From NCBI GenBank assembly GCA_024336345.1, contig JANFOG010000014.1:310001-374000 (forward strand): a stretch of 64,000 nt of DNA, read 5' to 3'. The notes beneath the pieces were generated by a model. That model was given only the letters and a program-made list of their open reading frames with translations. It did not search any database and was not told the DNA's origin. The position numbers and the translations under genes were made by a program. How positions within the stretch are numbered: position 1 is the first letter of the stretch; every line of letters starts with the position of its first letter. Origin of the DNA: Mariannaea sp. PMI_226 (Eukaryota > Ascomycota > Sordariomycetes > Hypocreales > Nectriaceae). Of the stretch, positions 31,745 through 42,749 are shown piece after piece.

Positions 31745-33939
31745 CTACACATCACCCATATTGCCAACACGGTAGCTTTGTATTTGTTGAATAGTACTGT
31801 GCTCCTGGCTTCGTTCATGTCGTAGATCAACGGTAGCCTTTCGGCTTACAATGATTTGTACCTGACGTAGAACGATTGGAGCAGAGAACTGAATGGTGAA
31901 CGCAAGACACGGCACTGCAGTCCATGCCCCCGCTCTCGGTCCAACAACATGACTTGCAAAGGCCCCACCAAAAAAGACGCCGAGGAACTGGATGTATAAA
32001 ACGCTGAGGGCTGTGAACGCAATCGTAATGCCTAGCCATACGCTAGTCCCAACTCTAAACATCCGGAAGTACAGATTTGTAGAATATTCACCGCCTGAGC
32101 TAGAGTCTGATGATTCCCAGTCCGAAGAGCTTGAATATGAACTAGTTGACGTTTCTGGAGGACTATTGACACGACCTAGGGATTCTGTTTGTGAGATCGG
32201 TGTCTCCTCCATGTTCGAGTTTTGGTTGTCTGCTATCATGTTAGCAGCATGGCCGTGTCAAAGGGGGCTCACTTGCCTTGAAGATATCCAGTTGTGTCTC
32301 CGCTACATGACTTCAGAGAACCAGGTGAATCCTGTATCTGGTCCATGGCTTCGATATCATCCTGCTCCTTTTCAGAAGTTTTAGACCCAACGTTAGAGCT
32401 CCTTCTTGTATCTTCACCAGGCTCCACCGAAGGATCGTGGGAATGTTCATCATGACCAGAGCAACCAGAGGAGAGTACTGCGTGACATGGACGAATGATC
32501 AAAACTCTCATCTTGGCTACTGGATCAAGTCCACTGGAGAAGCTCATTCGTAAGTGTAAATTGACAAGAGTTGTGTTTGTACCATCAAGTTCTTCTGGTT
32601 CCTCTGATCGTTGTTCAGAGGCTCTCATGATTTCTTCACTGAGCCTCGTGCCATCGGTGTTCAATATTGGAATAGAGATGAAGCTTAGTTCTTCTCCTTT
32701 AGACTTAAGTGAAAGATGGGTTCCTCGTTCAATTTCATGCTTCCACTCTCTCCGCGCGTCTGATACAACCGTAAGCTATCCGTGAATTACATTTGCTGAT
32801 TTGGTTGTGGGAGCGTACCTTTATACTTATCGTACGCGGGGGTTAGGAAGAACAGAAGCAAGAAAATGGGTACAAGCTGCCCAAATGATAAAGACCACTG
32901 CGAAAGGGGAGGCAGAGCCGCCCATGAGGTAATAAGAGAGGTAAGCCCAAATGTAAAGTAAAAGGTCAGCCATACAAAATCCCAACAGACAGATTCAGTA
33001 ATGTCTTCTAAAAGAAGGCCAATGAAGATGCTGGAAGTTTGAAGACTACTTCCACGCAGACCAATTGCTGAACTGATCAGATCGGACCTAAGTTGCATGT
33101 CTTCCAAGTCACTCGTGGACTCCTCCGTTGCAGCATCTGCTTCGATGCTTTCCTCGTCATTCTTCAATTTCACCAGATCATTCAACCGACGCATATACTC
33201 CGCCACAAAGAGTATGACAAATATGCCAGACTGGAGGATCGAAGCCGCCTTCTGGCTTGCACTTGAAGATGAGAGTCGATTCAGAGCGCATTTAACAGAG
33301 ATTGAGGGCTCCAGAGCAAATACTGGAAACGATGCTATAAACACGAGAGGGATGATCAATACGACATGTAGTATCATGACCGCCGCTCTCCAAAGAAAGC
33401 TGGGGTCAAATTTTTTTAACTGAAAGATGGATATAATGCACATGTTGACCGTGCAGGTGAACCATGCGGTCGATGTTGACATGCGAAATGCATAAGCGGA
33501 AAATTGATCTGGTTCTCGAAACTTGACATAGATCGAAAGCGTGAGGGCTAATCCAAGAAATAGAAGCTGGTCATTCTGACTTTTAAGTAACTCGAATAAA
33601 GCATCGTTAACAGCCCTTCGCCGGGACTTTAGCTCCGGGGACATGGAACCTGCTTCAGCTCTACCAAGAATGCGACGGACGGTGAAGATGAAGATTTGGT
33701 CAATTTCATTTGGGGCAGTCTTTAGTGACCTGAAATACAAAACCCAAATAGTAGTAAATACCAAAATTGTCGATGCGAGGAATGCAACTATTACCTACTT
33801 GACCAGGCTCATTAGCCCTTCATGAAATCACCATATAGTCAGGTATCGAAGCTTTTTCTGAACTTACACCGAGACCGGCAATGTCTGGGTCTCCAGGTTC
33901 CGCAAGATGACACATATCACCTGCATTGTCATTAGACAT
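31745..33939 (-). CDS. Multi-pass membrane protein of unknown function
   Basis: Four-exon gene for about 672 residues: 33868-33939, 32819-33794, 32277-32759 and 31745-32232, with all phases consistent. It begins MSNDNAGDMCHLAEPGDPD and continues IAGLGVIVAFLASTILVF; the DPDIAGLGV motif followed by a membrane helix is common in uncharacterised fungal membrane proteins. About six to seven hydrophobic segments lie between 32819 and 33794, then comes a long hydrophilic Ser/Glu-rich loop (exon 3), and a final pair of helices in exon 4 (VWLGITIAFTALSVLYIQFL). The third intron starts with GC (AAG|GCAAGT), a minor but genuine donor class, and ends at a tandem TAGCAG acceptor that allows two in-frame products differing by one residue. 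No transporter signature is evident, so no role is proposed. Confidence 0.75.
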
Positions 33940-36364
33940 GATGGCACTTGTGCTAATTAACTTGAGTGCGCAAGATAACTCCTGAGAGATATTTGGGTTG
34001 AGAATATTTTTTCAATTTGCGCCCAGTCTGATGCCGCTTATCCATCTGGCGAACTACCTGATCCTGGGCTCCCCACGTGGTAACACACTATTGGACAGGT
34101 ACCATTTATGTGATATGCAAGTAACAAATAAATGAGCAGGGGTGAACATATGTCGTAAGAGAGATTATTTCCGGAAACTTATCCCGAAAATGCACGCACT
34201 TTTGACTTGAGGTTTTCAAGGCTCAAGAGAAACGGTAGCAAAAGCTCTTGCTATATCTAGCTTGAATCTGATACAACTGAGCTAATAGATCAGGTGTCGA
34301 TAAAAGGCCCGAAATGGATCAAAATAGATAGCATAAAAGTTCCCAGAATGTCCGTCAAGACGTTAGCATTAGCTAGGTCCAGGGGGAGAAGAAGAAGAAG
34401 AAAGTTCATCAAGTAGCTAGGGAGCGAGGACGCGTGGAGTTTGCGTGATCGCACCAACGGCAACAGTCTTGAAAGAGGTGGGTAATTGGTCGATCCAGCA
34501 AATCAATAGAGAACATGTGATCAGACGGGGCAAGACTCCAGTTGCTAGGGTTGTAATGATAAAGAATAGCAAAAGGACCATTCCGTTACCGTCTCTTCAA
34601 CGATACGCTTATAGACCTATTTCTTTTTAACTTAATTGACTGTATCACAATCTATTTGCAGGAGGCATATTTAAATATTGGATCACAACCTACCGAATAT
34701 TCGAGAGATTGAGGCATCCAAGGTGCTAAGTGGACGAAGAAAAAATATTAGATTTGGTTTTAGGGGCCTCTGCATGAACAAAGCCAGAGGTCTTTAAGTT
34801 CTTTCTTCCATTTACGTAATCAAAAATTAAATTCCATACTTACAATTTTCCAGATGATTTTTGAACGGATTGATACTGAGACGGGGTAGTCCTTACACAC
34901 TGCACCAAAAGGTCTGCACTGGGCTTTGGTTGAAGCTAACACAGATGTCAACGTCTTTTAAGGCGTAGATTCGTATGTTGTACTTTAGGAAACAGATTGG
35001 CATTATAATATAAGGAAGGTGGCTTTGACGGAGGTGATGCTTATTCCATGTTAGCCGAACATGTTAGCCGAACTTGTGAACACTTGTCAAAATTGAAGAA
35101 AAAATAGAAGTCTCGCTATGGAATACGGGGGGCGCTAATTAATTACCTTCCACGTCGATGGAAGAGGTTACGAGACCTTATCTTGGGTTCAACGTGCAAT
35201 TGAGAATACTGATTTATCAATTGGCAAAGTGATGTCATTCCATTGGATTGTCGACTAAGGCACTCAGCTTTTTGATATAAAAACTTGATTACTACAATCT
35301 TCTTATATGCCCAGAGGTAACACTCAGCAATATGCCAGTAGTTTTGACCCTACTTGAAGTCTTCCTAATACGCTACACTAATGGAACGATATTTGACCTA
35401 ATGTATCACTTGGGAACCGACAAGACCATGATAAAATAGCTAGTACGGATAAACGGGTTGAGTTAACTTATAACATGATAAAACTGTATAGCGCTAGATA
35501 TAGCAAAGTCTATAACATGGTGAGTAGTAAGAAAAGGGCAGTAAAACGTCTATGTTTGGGCAAGGAATCAATACACTTATTATAATATAATAATGATGAT
35601 AATTAAACAACTTACTTTATGATGATTGTATAAAAAATACTGAATAATTATCTAACTACTTTTTAGTACTGTATAATTTTCTTTGCTTATTGTATTTTCT
35701 TAAAGCAAAAGGAGTAAATACTCGAATTCGTCTCAGTCCACTTGATTTCGAGAGGCTTGTCTAAGTTTCACGCACACCCGCCAGGGGAACTCGCCTAAGG
35801 ATCTACTCGCCTATCATTTGGTTGGTTTCTTGTAGTTGGAGATACGATCGTTCGCTCAAGTATTTTTAGCTCCGTTGAGTCTCATGAATGGCTTATCCTT
35901 GTTGTTACTTTTCTACATTTCAAGCAAGCGACCTCTCAACCTCGGACTATACACTCGCAATGGAAAGAAAGCTTACTGCCGCAGATGACCCAGGATTCAA
36001 GCTAATTGAGCCTCGAGAGTGGGATAGGGAGAGAGAGAAGCCCTCGCAATTATCCCCTGAAGTGAATTAGCAGCATCTATCTAATTGAAGCTGTCACTAT
36101 GATGCTTCCCATCCACTAATCGTTTTCTATCCATCAATGACGGGAGGCGGAGCTCACCCGGCTCTGCTCCGCTCGCGCGATTATTCCCGGTGCTAATAAG
36201 TCATGATTCCATGATAGTTCCATCCATGCTCCACAATGTCGCGCCATCGTTAGTCCTGACCCGACCAACCAACTCAAAATGTTTAGAGCAAACGTACCGA
36301 GACAATTTACTGCGGGCAATTTGCTTTGTACCTTGTTACAGGACGACATTTATCCTCCGTCATC
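33940..36364. other. Long AT-rich intergenic stretch
   Basis: 2.4 kb with no supported gene. It includes an AGA/AAG microsatellite near 34388-34404 and very AT-rich sequence at 35560-35700. A 60-codon frame ending at 36070 is unrecognised. Confidence 0.5.
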
Positions 36365-37709
36365 ATGGACTACTCGTTAGAGAACCACAAGGGCTTCATT
36401 GGCAGACCAGCTTCTGAGCTGCCAACTCCGGCTTTTGTCCTTCGACTGCCTGTGCTGAAGAAAAACATCGAGACCCTCCATCGGGATGTCGAGAATTTGG
36501 GCATATCGTTCCGACCCCATGTCAAAACACTCAAGGTAGAGCCCATCACCACGTATCTTCAGCTATCGTCTTCCCAATGCTCACAACGTAATCTAGTCTC
36601 TCGAGGTGACAAAATTGATGCTCGCCGGGGGGAAGTATAGGTCCATTGTTGCATCAACAGTGGCCGAAATCAATGGCGCTATTCCATTGGTCAAGGAGGG
36701 CATATTGGACGAGGTGAGGGCTGAACGTTACCAGGATCCCAACACAGTCACAATGCTAAACCTTGAGATGACAGTGTTTGTATGGCCTACCCATCTACCC
36801 AGGAATTATTCCCCGGCTAGCTGAATTGAGAAAATCCCTTCGGATTCTCCTCATGGTTGACAATGAGCAACAAATCGCTCATCTAGAGAACATCAATGGC
36901 CAACACTCGTGGGACATCTTCATTAAGATCGACGTGGGCTCTCACCGAGCTGGCATTGCTACCAACAACCCTGCTCTTCAGCGTCTGGTGCAGCGTGCCG
37001 AGGCTTCGTCTGCGGTCAACATTTACGGCTTTTACTGCCACGCGGGCCATTCGTACGGTGGCCGATCGCGCAGCGATGCTGAATCTTTACTTAATGTTGA
37101 GATATCCCACGGTCTCGAGGCTGCAAAGCTTCTTCCGGCCAACCGAAATGTTGTCGTCTCCATCGGCTCGACACCCACCGCCCATGTCGCAGAGAGCCTG
37201 AAGACGGCAGCACCGGCTAACATAAAGCTGGAATTGCATGCCGGTCAGTTGTCAATATATATCTATACAAAAATTACCTAAAACTCACAATGCTGACTTT
37301 GTTAGGCAACTTCCCTTGTAACGATCTCCAGCAAGTGTCTACCGGCTTGGTCAGTGAGGACGCCCAAGCCAGTCATGTGGCAACAGAGGTCTGCAGCGTG
37401 TACCCGGACAGGAACGAAGCCCTAGTCAACGCTGGCGTTATCGCTTTATCACGAGAGTCGAGTGCATACTCCGGCTTTGGGCGAGCCGTGGACCACCCTG
37501 CCTGGGGCGTCGTAAGATTGTCGCAAGAACATGGTATTCTGGGAACCGAACAAAAGGACCAATTAGTGGACGAAGTATTCAAGGTAGGACAGCGGGTGAA
37601 CCTGTTTTGCAGTCATGCTTGCATCACTGCGGCCGCGTTTCACGTGTACTATGTTGTAGATGAGAATAACATTGTTCGAGACACTTGGGTTCCTTGGAAG
37701 GGTTGGTAA
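36365..37709 (+). CDS. DSD1: D-serine dehydratase-like PLP enzyme
   Basis: Four exons (36365-36535, 36597-36713, 36775-37243, 37306-37709) give 386 residues in the alanine-racemase-fold D-serine dehydratase/D-threonine aldolase family. DSD1 converts D-serine to pyruvate and ammonia using PLP and zinc. The PLP lysine is Lys54 in FRPHVKTLK. Other conserved parts are IVASTVAEI, LYGLPIYPG, IFIKIDVGSHRAGI, GFYCHAGHSY, VSIGSTPT, and ELHAGNFPCNDLQQ, which is created by a splice. The zinc pair His356/Cys358 is present in CSHACITAA near the C-terminus, as in yeast Dsd1. Length is slightly below the yeast enzyme. Start: ATG at 36365 (MDYSLENHKG). It is convergent with a P450; no pathway link is evident. 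Substrate could be another D-3-hydroxyamino acid. Confidence 0.85.
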
Positions 37710-38239
37710 AGACGAACTTGAGGTCCCTTCACTGGGGCGAAGCCTCTGAGGAGATAAGATAATTCTCCAATATGAAAGAAATAAAAGGAATATCACTCAA
37801 CCAAAAACAACCAGCCAAAGGCTTGCAAGTAGCATCAATGATTTTCTGATTCATCGAGATTGTTGCTACTATAATCGATTTCGTCTATTTTCCAAGCAAT
37901 TACTGTCTAATCACATAACATGGCATTGAGGCCAATAATGCTGTGCGCACTTCTAGATTGGATGTGCTCCTTGGAACAATATATCTTGAAGTTACCAAAT
38001 GCCTTAGAATTGACATCTTTTCTAATGACTAGATGGGTGCCTTGGACCAATCAAGTCTCTCTATCCAACGTTACAACAGGGGGAGACGTTTCTCTATATG
38101 CGGGAGTCCCCTTTTGGATCGCTAGTTTTTACAGCCCAATCCTTGTCACAGTTTAGCCAGTGTGCAAGCCGTATAAAATCCTCCATAATAGACCAACACC
38201 CTCAAATATGGATGCAAAATAATACCTTGGGTACATTTG
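37710..38239. other. Convergent intergenic region
   Basis: Shared 3' region of the dehydratase and the P450; no feature seen. Confidence 0.45.
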
Positions 38240-40008
38240 TCATTGAGTGTCACTTGGTGCTCTCTGAACAAACCGTACTTTCACTCCCGTCAACATCGAC
38301 AGAAAATACGATGGCAGGCTATCTTCTGGCGGAACTGTAGCCTCGATTTCAAACTCCTTGACCAGTGCAGGCACAACTTTGAACACAACCAACTCGGCTA
38401 AGTGTCTGCCGGGACATGTTCTCGCGCCGCCACCCCAACTCAGGTTGAATCGCTCCATGTTACGGGCCGCTTCTGGCTCCGCCTCGGTCCAACGTCGCAT
38501 ACGGAATTTGTCTACCTCCAGGCCGAAAATGTCGGCGCTGCGATGGAGCGCCACAGGATTGCAACCCACTGTTGTGCCGGGCGGGAAGAAGTGGCCATGT
38601 AGATGGAGACCATCAACAGGCACTCTGCGAGGCAAGGACATAGATATGACAGGGTAGAGACGTTTTGACTCTTTGATAAGGGCCTGTGTCAGCGGAAGGC
38701 GTGTTGCTACGGAGTACTCGGCTGGTTTTGCGCAACCTAGAATCTCTCTGGTGACTTCTGCGCGTATGTGTTTGTCAGATCCCAAAACGGCGATGATGGA
38801 GGTCAAAGTTGACGCCATAGTCTCATGTCCAGCGCCGAAATTAGTCACAGCCATGCGCCGGAGATATTCGTCTGTAAAAGCAGGCTTGCTCCTATGTAGA
38901 GAGATGAGATCCGCGAGAAGATCCTTTCTGTTGTCTTTGGGAGGGTTTGGACGCGTGGCAGCATTGACTCGTCGCGATATCTTCTTACCAACTTCCTGAA
39001 GACTCGTCAGAACCGTTCATGCCGAACAACCCAAATTCAAGATAGTCCAAAAACATACTGGAAAGAAAGGTTTGAACCTTTTTGGTGGCTCATAGTTGAC
39101 GCTCCAGACGGTACTAAAGATCCTCCCTGCAGTCTTGTGCCAAAAGCTCAGCTTGGTCATAGCTGGGAACAATCCAAAGACGCTCTTCCGTCTCCAGCTG
39201 TGATAGGCATGAGGGCCCGATCCCCAATCAGTCCCGTTCTTGAGCATGGCAGGTGACCAAGAGATGACAACTGCGCTGAGGCATTCGACGGCAATGATGT
39301 GCATCCATTCATTCAAATCCACTTCAGCACCTTGGAAACTTTTTAGCTTGGCGATAGCGACTTCTAAGACGTTGTCGATTGCCTTCTCATACTGAAGGAG
39401 ATTGGACGTCTGATAAACTGGGCCGATCAACCGACGTTGAAGACGATAACGCTGGACATCTCGCTCAGAAAGGAGATCCAATGAATCCGGAAAATGAGGT
39501 TCGAGCTGCCAATCAAGCTGAGGCTTACTCAAAGCCGTTGCCACTGTTCTCTATTAGCTGAATATCTTTGCAAGGGGACTGGACTTCGGGGAACTCACAG
39601 TAGAAGTCAGATTTCTCAAAGCCACTGCCCATACCTGATCCTCGATTAGCTACGATCGAGTCTCTGCACACAGCTCATGGCCAACTACGACTCACTGTAA
39701 ATAGATTGAAAAGCCTCTTTAGTATTGAACCAAACTTCATTCGGGCCCACGCGAACAATAGGACCGTATCGGCGATGGAGGGTCTTTCCTAGATATGCCA
39801 TGCGTCCATGTCGAACGTGATATGCATGCCAGAAGCTAGACACTGCCGCGAGTCTAGGTCCTGGGATACTGGCCAGTGGATGGAAGAACAAGCGATAGGT
39901 GGCGATGGTGACGAGCAAAATTACAACTGAGATGGTCGTAGTCGTGAGCAATCGGAGCAGGGCATGAGCCAGAAATATCATCCCGGCGTGTACAACGGAA
40001 AGAGACAT
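38240..40008 (-). CDS. Cytochrome P450 monooxygenase
   Basis: Four exons (39696-40008, 39599-39634, 39059-39543, 38240-38995) give 529 residues, a normal microsomal P450 length. The N-terminus is a membrane anchor (LLRLLTTTTISVVILLVTI), then the proline hinge FHPLASIPGPRLAAVSSFWH. A small 36-nt exon encodes MGSGFEKSDFY. The I-helix oxygen-activation motif is GAGHETM (about 331-337) and the K-helix ExxR is ESKR (Glu387 to Arg390). The heme loop is WGGGARTCPG with Cys472 as iron ligand; Trp replaces the usual Phe of FxxGxRxCxG. The hinge and I-helix resemble the pisatin-demethylase-like fungal group, usually detoxification or secondary metabolism. No backbone synthase lies in the window, so the substrate is unknown. 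Confidence 0.9.
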
Positions 40009-41154
40009 GATAATAGCAAGCGAAGCATTACCGGCCAGACGGAGCGTGGAGTATGTCTAGGATCAATTTTTCGAGGACAAAGAGATGTAAATCATGGAGA
40101 TGCGCCCGCGATCTCCTAATCCTTGTTCTGCTTGCCCTCTCGTTGTTTACGAGGAAATGGGCAGATTTTGATGGAGGTGCGAAAAGATTGAAGCGTGAGG
40201 CCCCACAAGGGCCGGGAAGAGCCCCAAAGGCCAATCGCGGAACTTGGAGGAGCGTTGGGTCTTTTGTGGGGGGTTGGTCCGATACATTTTGGAGCCATTC
40301 TACCTATACTTCGCAAGAGATGATTTATTATTTAGCGGCAATGCAAGTTTGATGATAATAGACATTCCCAGTGCTAGGACCACCAAGGAGAAAGAATTTG
40401 GTGCTCAAGGTACCCAGCAGAGGATATTAGGAGATCTAGGATGGCTGGTCAAAGAGTAATGGAACTGTCTAAAAGCCCTTCAGGTTTTATTTTTAGGTTG
40501 ATAAAAACCTACCTTATAGAAATAGGAACTAAAACTTATTAGGTAGATTGTGCATGTTGTATGTTAGGTCGCTTGTTGAGGAGGCAAAAATAAGTCGGCA
40601 TCTAAGACTCCTCTATTGCCTGCAAACCATTGAGAACAAGAGTATCACGATGGCCAATTACGGTTTTCGTGTTCTCCAATATCTTTTGGTATGCCCATCT
40701 ATTCGGTTGATAACCTGCCTCGATCCCCTCGTCAGACCTACGGAGTTTAACATCGTCCGATACCACTAGCAGACTACCTTGTTTTAGATAAAGACTTCTC
40801 AAGGATTCGCGTCAGAAGCATGCGCCGCATGTCAGTCCTTAGTTAATGGTCAAGTTTATTACCCACTATTCGGTCTTGGGGAACATCAATTGCTGGAACG
40901 TTTTTTTCAAGAGATGATACAGATGTTGGGACCTGTGGCCATATCTTATATATTGGTCTGTGAATAAGACGCAGTCGTTGCACCTCGTGAATCTAACACT
41001 CATCTGCCTGGAGCTCAATGATCTAGAAACACTACACGTAACGACCTGCGGTGACGATCTACCTCCTCTAGCACGATAAGACATCGTAAAGACATACGAC
41101 CTGGAGTCTTCACCACTGGCTTCTAACTATGAGGAAACGCAGACGAGTCCATGC
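40009..41154. other. Intergenic, nothing convincing
   Basis: Promoter side of the P450 and 3' side of the C2H2 gene. A minus-strand frame at 40602-40802 is open but short and without motif. Confidence 0.4.
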
Positions 41155-41769
41155 TCAGAGACCGAAAGATTTCAGATCCACCGTTGGGTGTTTTTTCTTG
41201 CAGTGTCGCCTAAAGTTGTCCTTCCTAAAGACTTTTTTTTCATATTTGCGACAGCCTTTGACAGTACAAATCCAGTAGTCCTGGCCTTCATGCTTGGTTT
41301 TGACATGACGCTTCAAGCTGTTATTGCTTTTAAAGCTATCCTTGCAGTATTCGCAACTGAGGAGAGCGATTCTGTCAGGGGCTGGTGTTGTCTCAGCGGA
41401 GGGCGGGTCAAAGGAATGCTGCTGAATCTCTTCCCAAGGGTGGTTAGGATTCGTTATAGGGGAGTATGGGAGGTTATAAGCGTCGAAGGGGCCGTAGCCT
41501 GAGGGGTGGTGCTGTCGAGCATCAAGAAAAGCTCCTGATAGTGACTGGACGCCTTCGGTACGCTCGCACTCTGATAAAACCGAAGACCAAGTGGGTGGTG
41601 GAAGGCTTTCGCTCGCGCTATAATTCTCGCACGCGTCGCCTTCTCTCGCCTCACCACTGAATTCGAGATTCTCAAAGTTCTCTGACGAGTGTGCCGAAAG
41701 ATCGTGGTCGTCCGAATGGTAAAAGGAGGGCTGTTGACTAAAAGCTCGAGACGTTTGGTTGGTTGGCAA
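41155..41769 (-). CDS. C2H2 zinc-finger protein, 5' end unresolved
   Basis: An open frame of about 200 codons ending in two C2H2-type fingers: CEYCKDSFKSNNSLKRHVKT with a final KH, and a longer second finger beginning CTVKGCRKYEKKVFRKDNFR and ending in RHCKKKH. The N-terminal part is acidic and Ser/Pro-rich, as in activation regions (PTWSSVLSE, FDAYNLPYSPITNPN). There is no ATG in this frame before the fingers, and a TAA closes it upstream, so a first exon must be spliced on. Acceptor-like sites (TTTTAG, CAACAG) occur just inside the frame near 41735-41745. Candidate upstream ATGs near 41991 or 42092 could not be joined with confidence. It is either a small two-exon regulator or a 5'-truncated gene. 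Confidence 0.6.
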   Translation of the reverse strand: MPTNQTSRAFSQQPSFYHSDDHDLSAHSSENFENLEFSGEAREGDACENYSASESLPPPTWSSVLSECERTEGVQSLSGAFLDARQHHPSGYGPFDAYNLPYSPITNPNHPWEEIQQHSFDPPSAETTPAPDRIALLSCEYCKDSFKSNNSLKRHVKTKHEGQDYWICTVKGCRKYEKKVFRKDNFRRHCKKKHPTVDLKSFGL

Positions 41770-42749
41770 GAGTTACGTGGCGCGGGCCTCCCGCTCGATG
41801 CGCAGGATACCCGGCTTCTGCTGGGGAAAAAGAAGTTGCTACTGATCAGTCCTGGGCTACTTGGAAGAGAAGCTTTGCCCAGGACTGTTAAGGGGGATGC
41901 AGTGTACGAGGTTGAGGCGATAGAGTCAGGTACTGAGGAAACTTGGAATCTTTTGTATCGGTCAGACAGAACCCGCCTTCAAATTCACCATTGTATTTGT
42001 AAACCCCTCATTGGGTTGATCCAGAGCGAGTCTAGTATAGAGCAATTGCCCAATTCCCTCCTACAAATGTCAGGAGGTATGCACGATTCCATTTGACCAG
42101 TGAGTGGTGATCAACTATGGTGTGGGAATTGGAGCAAAAGGAGCCTCAAAATTGGCCAGTGAGGGCAGGCGATATGCCAAATGTAAGTCTCACCGACCCG
42201 AACACAGAGCAAGGGCATTCATCCTCGCGACTCATAAAATGCCTGATGCGGAGCTGAACGCCTCGCAGCCTCAAACCTGGCCAATCGTAGGAAATTACAC
42301 ATACGCACCTCACAACGCATGACACCTCTTATGTGGAGCTTGACGCCTACGCAGCCTCAAACTTGGCTAATTAGAAGAGAGAACACACGCCCCCACGACG
42401 GACCCAATTACGGATGATATCACAGTATCGAAAATGTTATCTGTTGTCTCAATCAGCCCAATTTGTATTGGTCATTTGACTTGCTGGCAGTACTCTTTTC
42501 GATGATGAGAGCCTCAAAAAGAGCCAGTCGCGTGCTCGGCCGCGGATCGGTACGGAGCCGAAGCCGCCTGACAACTGCGAATTCTTGGCTTCTTGGATGA
42601 GATTCTAACAGCGTAAATTATTTTCCTCGTTTATAAAAGAGATTGGAACGCTCCAAAGTTTGGAGTTACCACTCGGTACAGCCGTCTTCTATTTACACAC
42701 CGATTTCTCAGAGAATATCTATAACCCTGCTGCCACGTTGCTTCTAAAC
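41770..42749. other. Promoter region with direct repeats
   Basis: It lies between the C2H2 gene and the dynamin gene and contains the AGCCTCAAA..TGGCYA repeats at 42142-42371. Confidence 0.45.
42142..42371. repeat. Three direct repeats upstream of the dynamin gene
   Basis: AGCCTCAAA followed by A/C-T-TGGC occurs at 42142, 42267 and 42353. Copies 2 and 3 share a longer unit (GGAGCT.GACGCCT.CGCAGCCTCAAAC) with an 86-bp period. All are in the same orientation. Confidence 0.55.

Noticed and set aside
38960..39060. Apparent stop ending the central P450 segment
   Set aside because: It lies in a 63-nt intron; the spliced frame is continuous.
40053..40352. Open frame of 99 codons on plus starting MSRINFSRTKRCK
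   Set aside because: It lies in the P450 promoter region, has no motif and reads like chance coding on the strand opposite regulatory sequence.
41866..42096. Plus-strand frame opposite the C2H2 gene's upstream region
   Set aside because: Antisense shadow without motifs.
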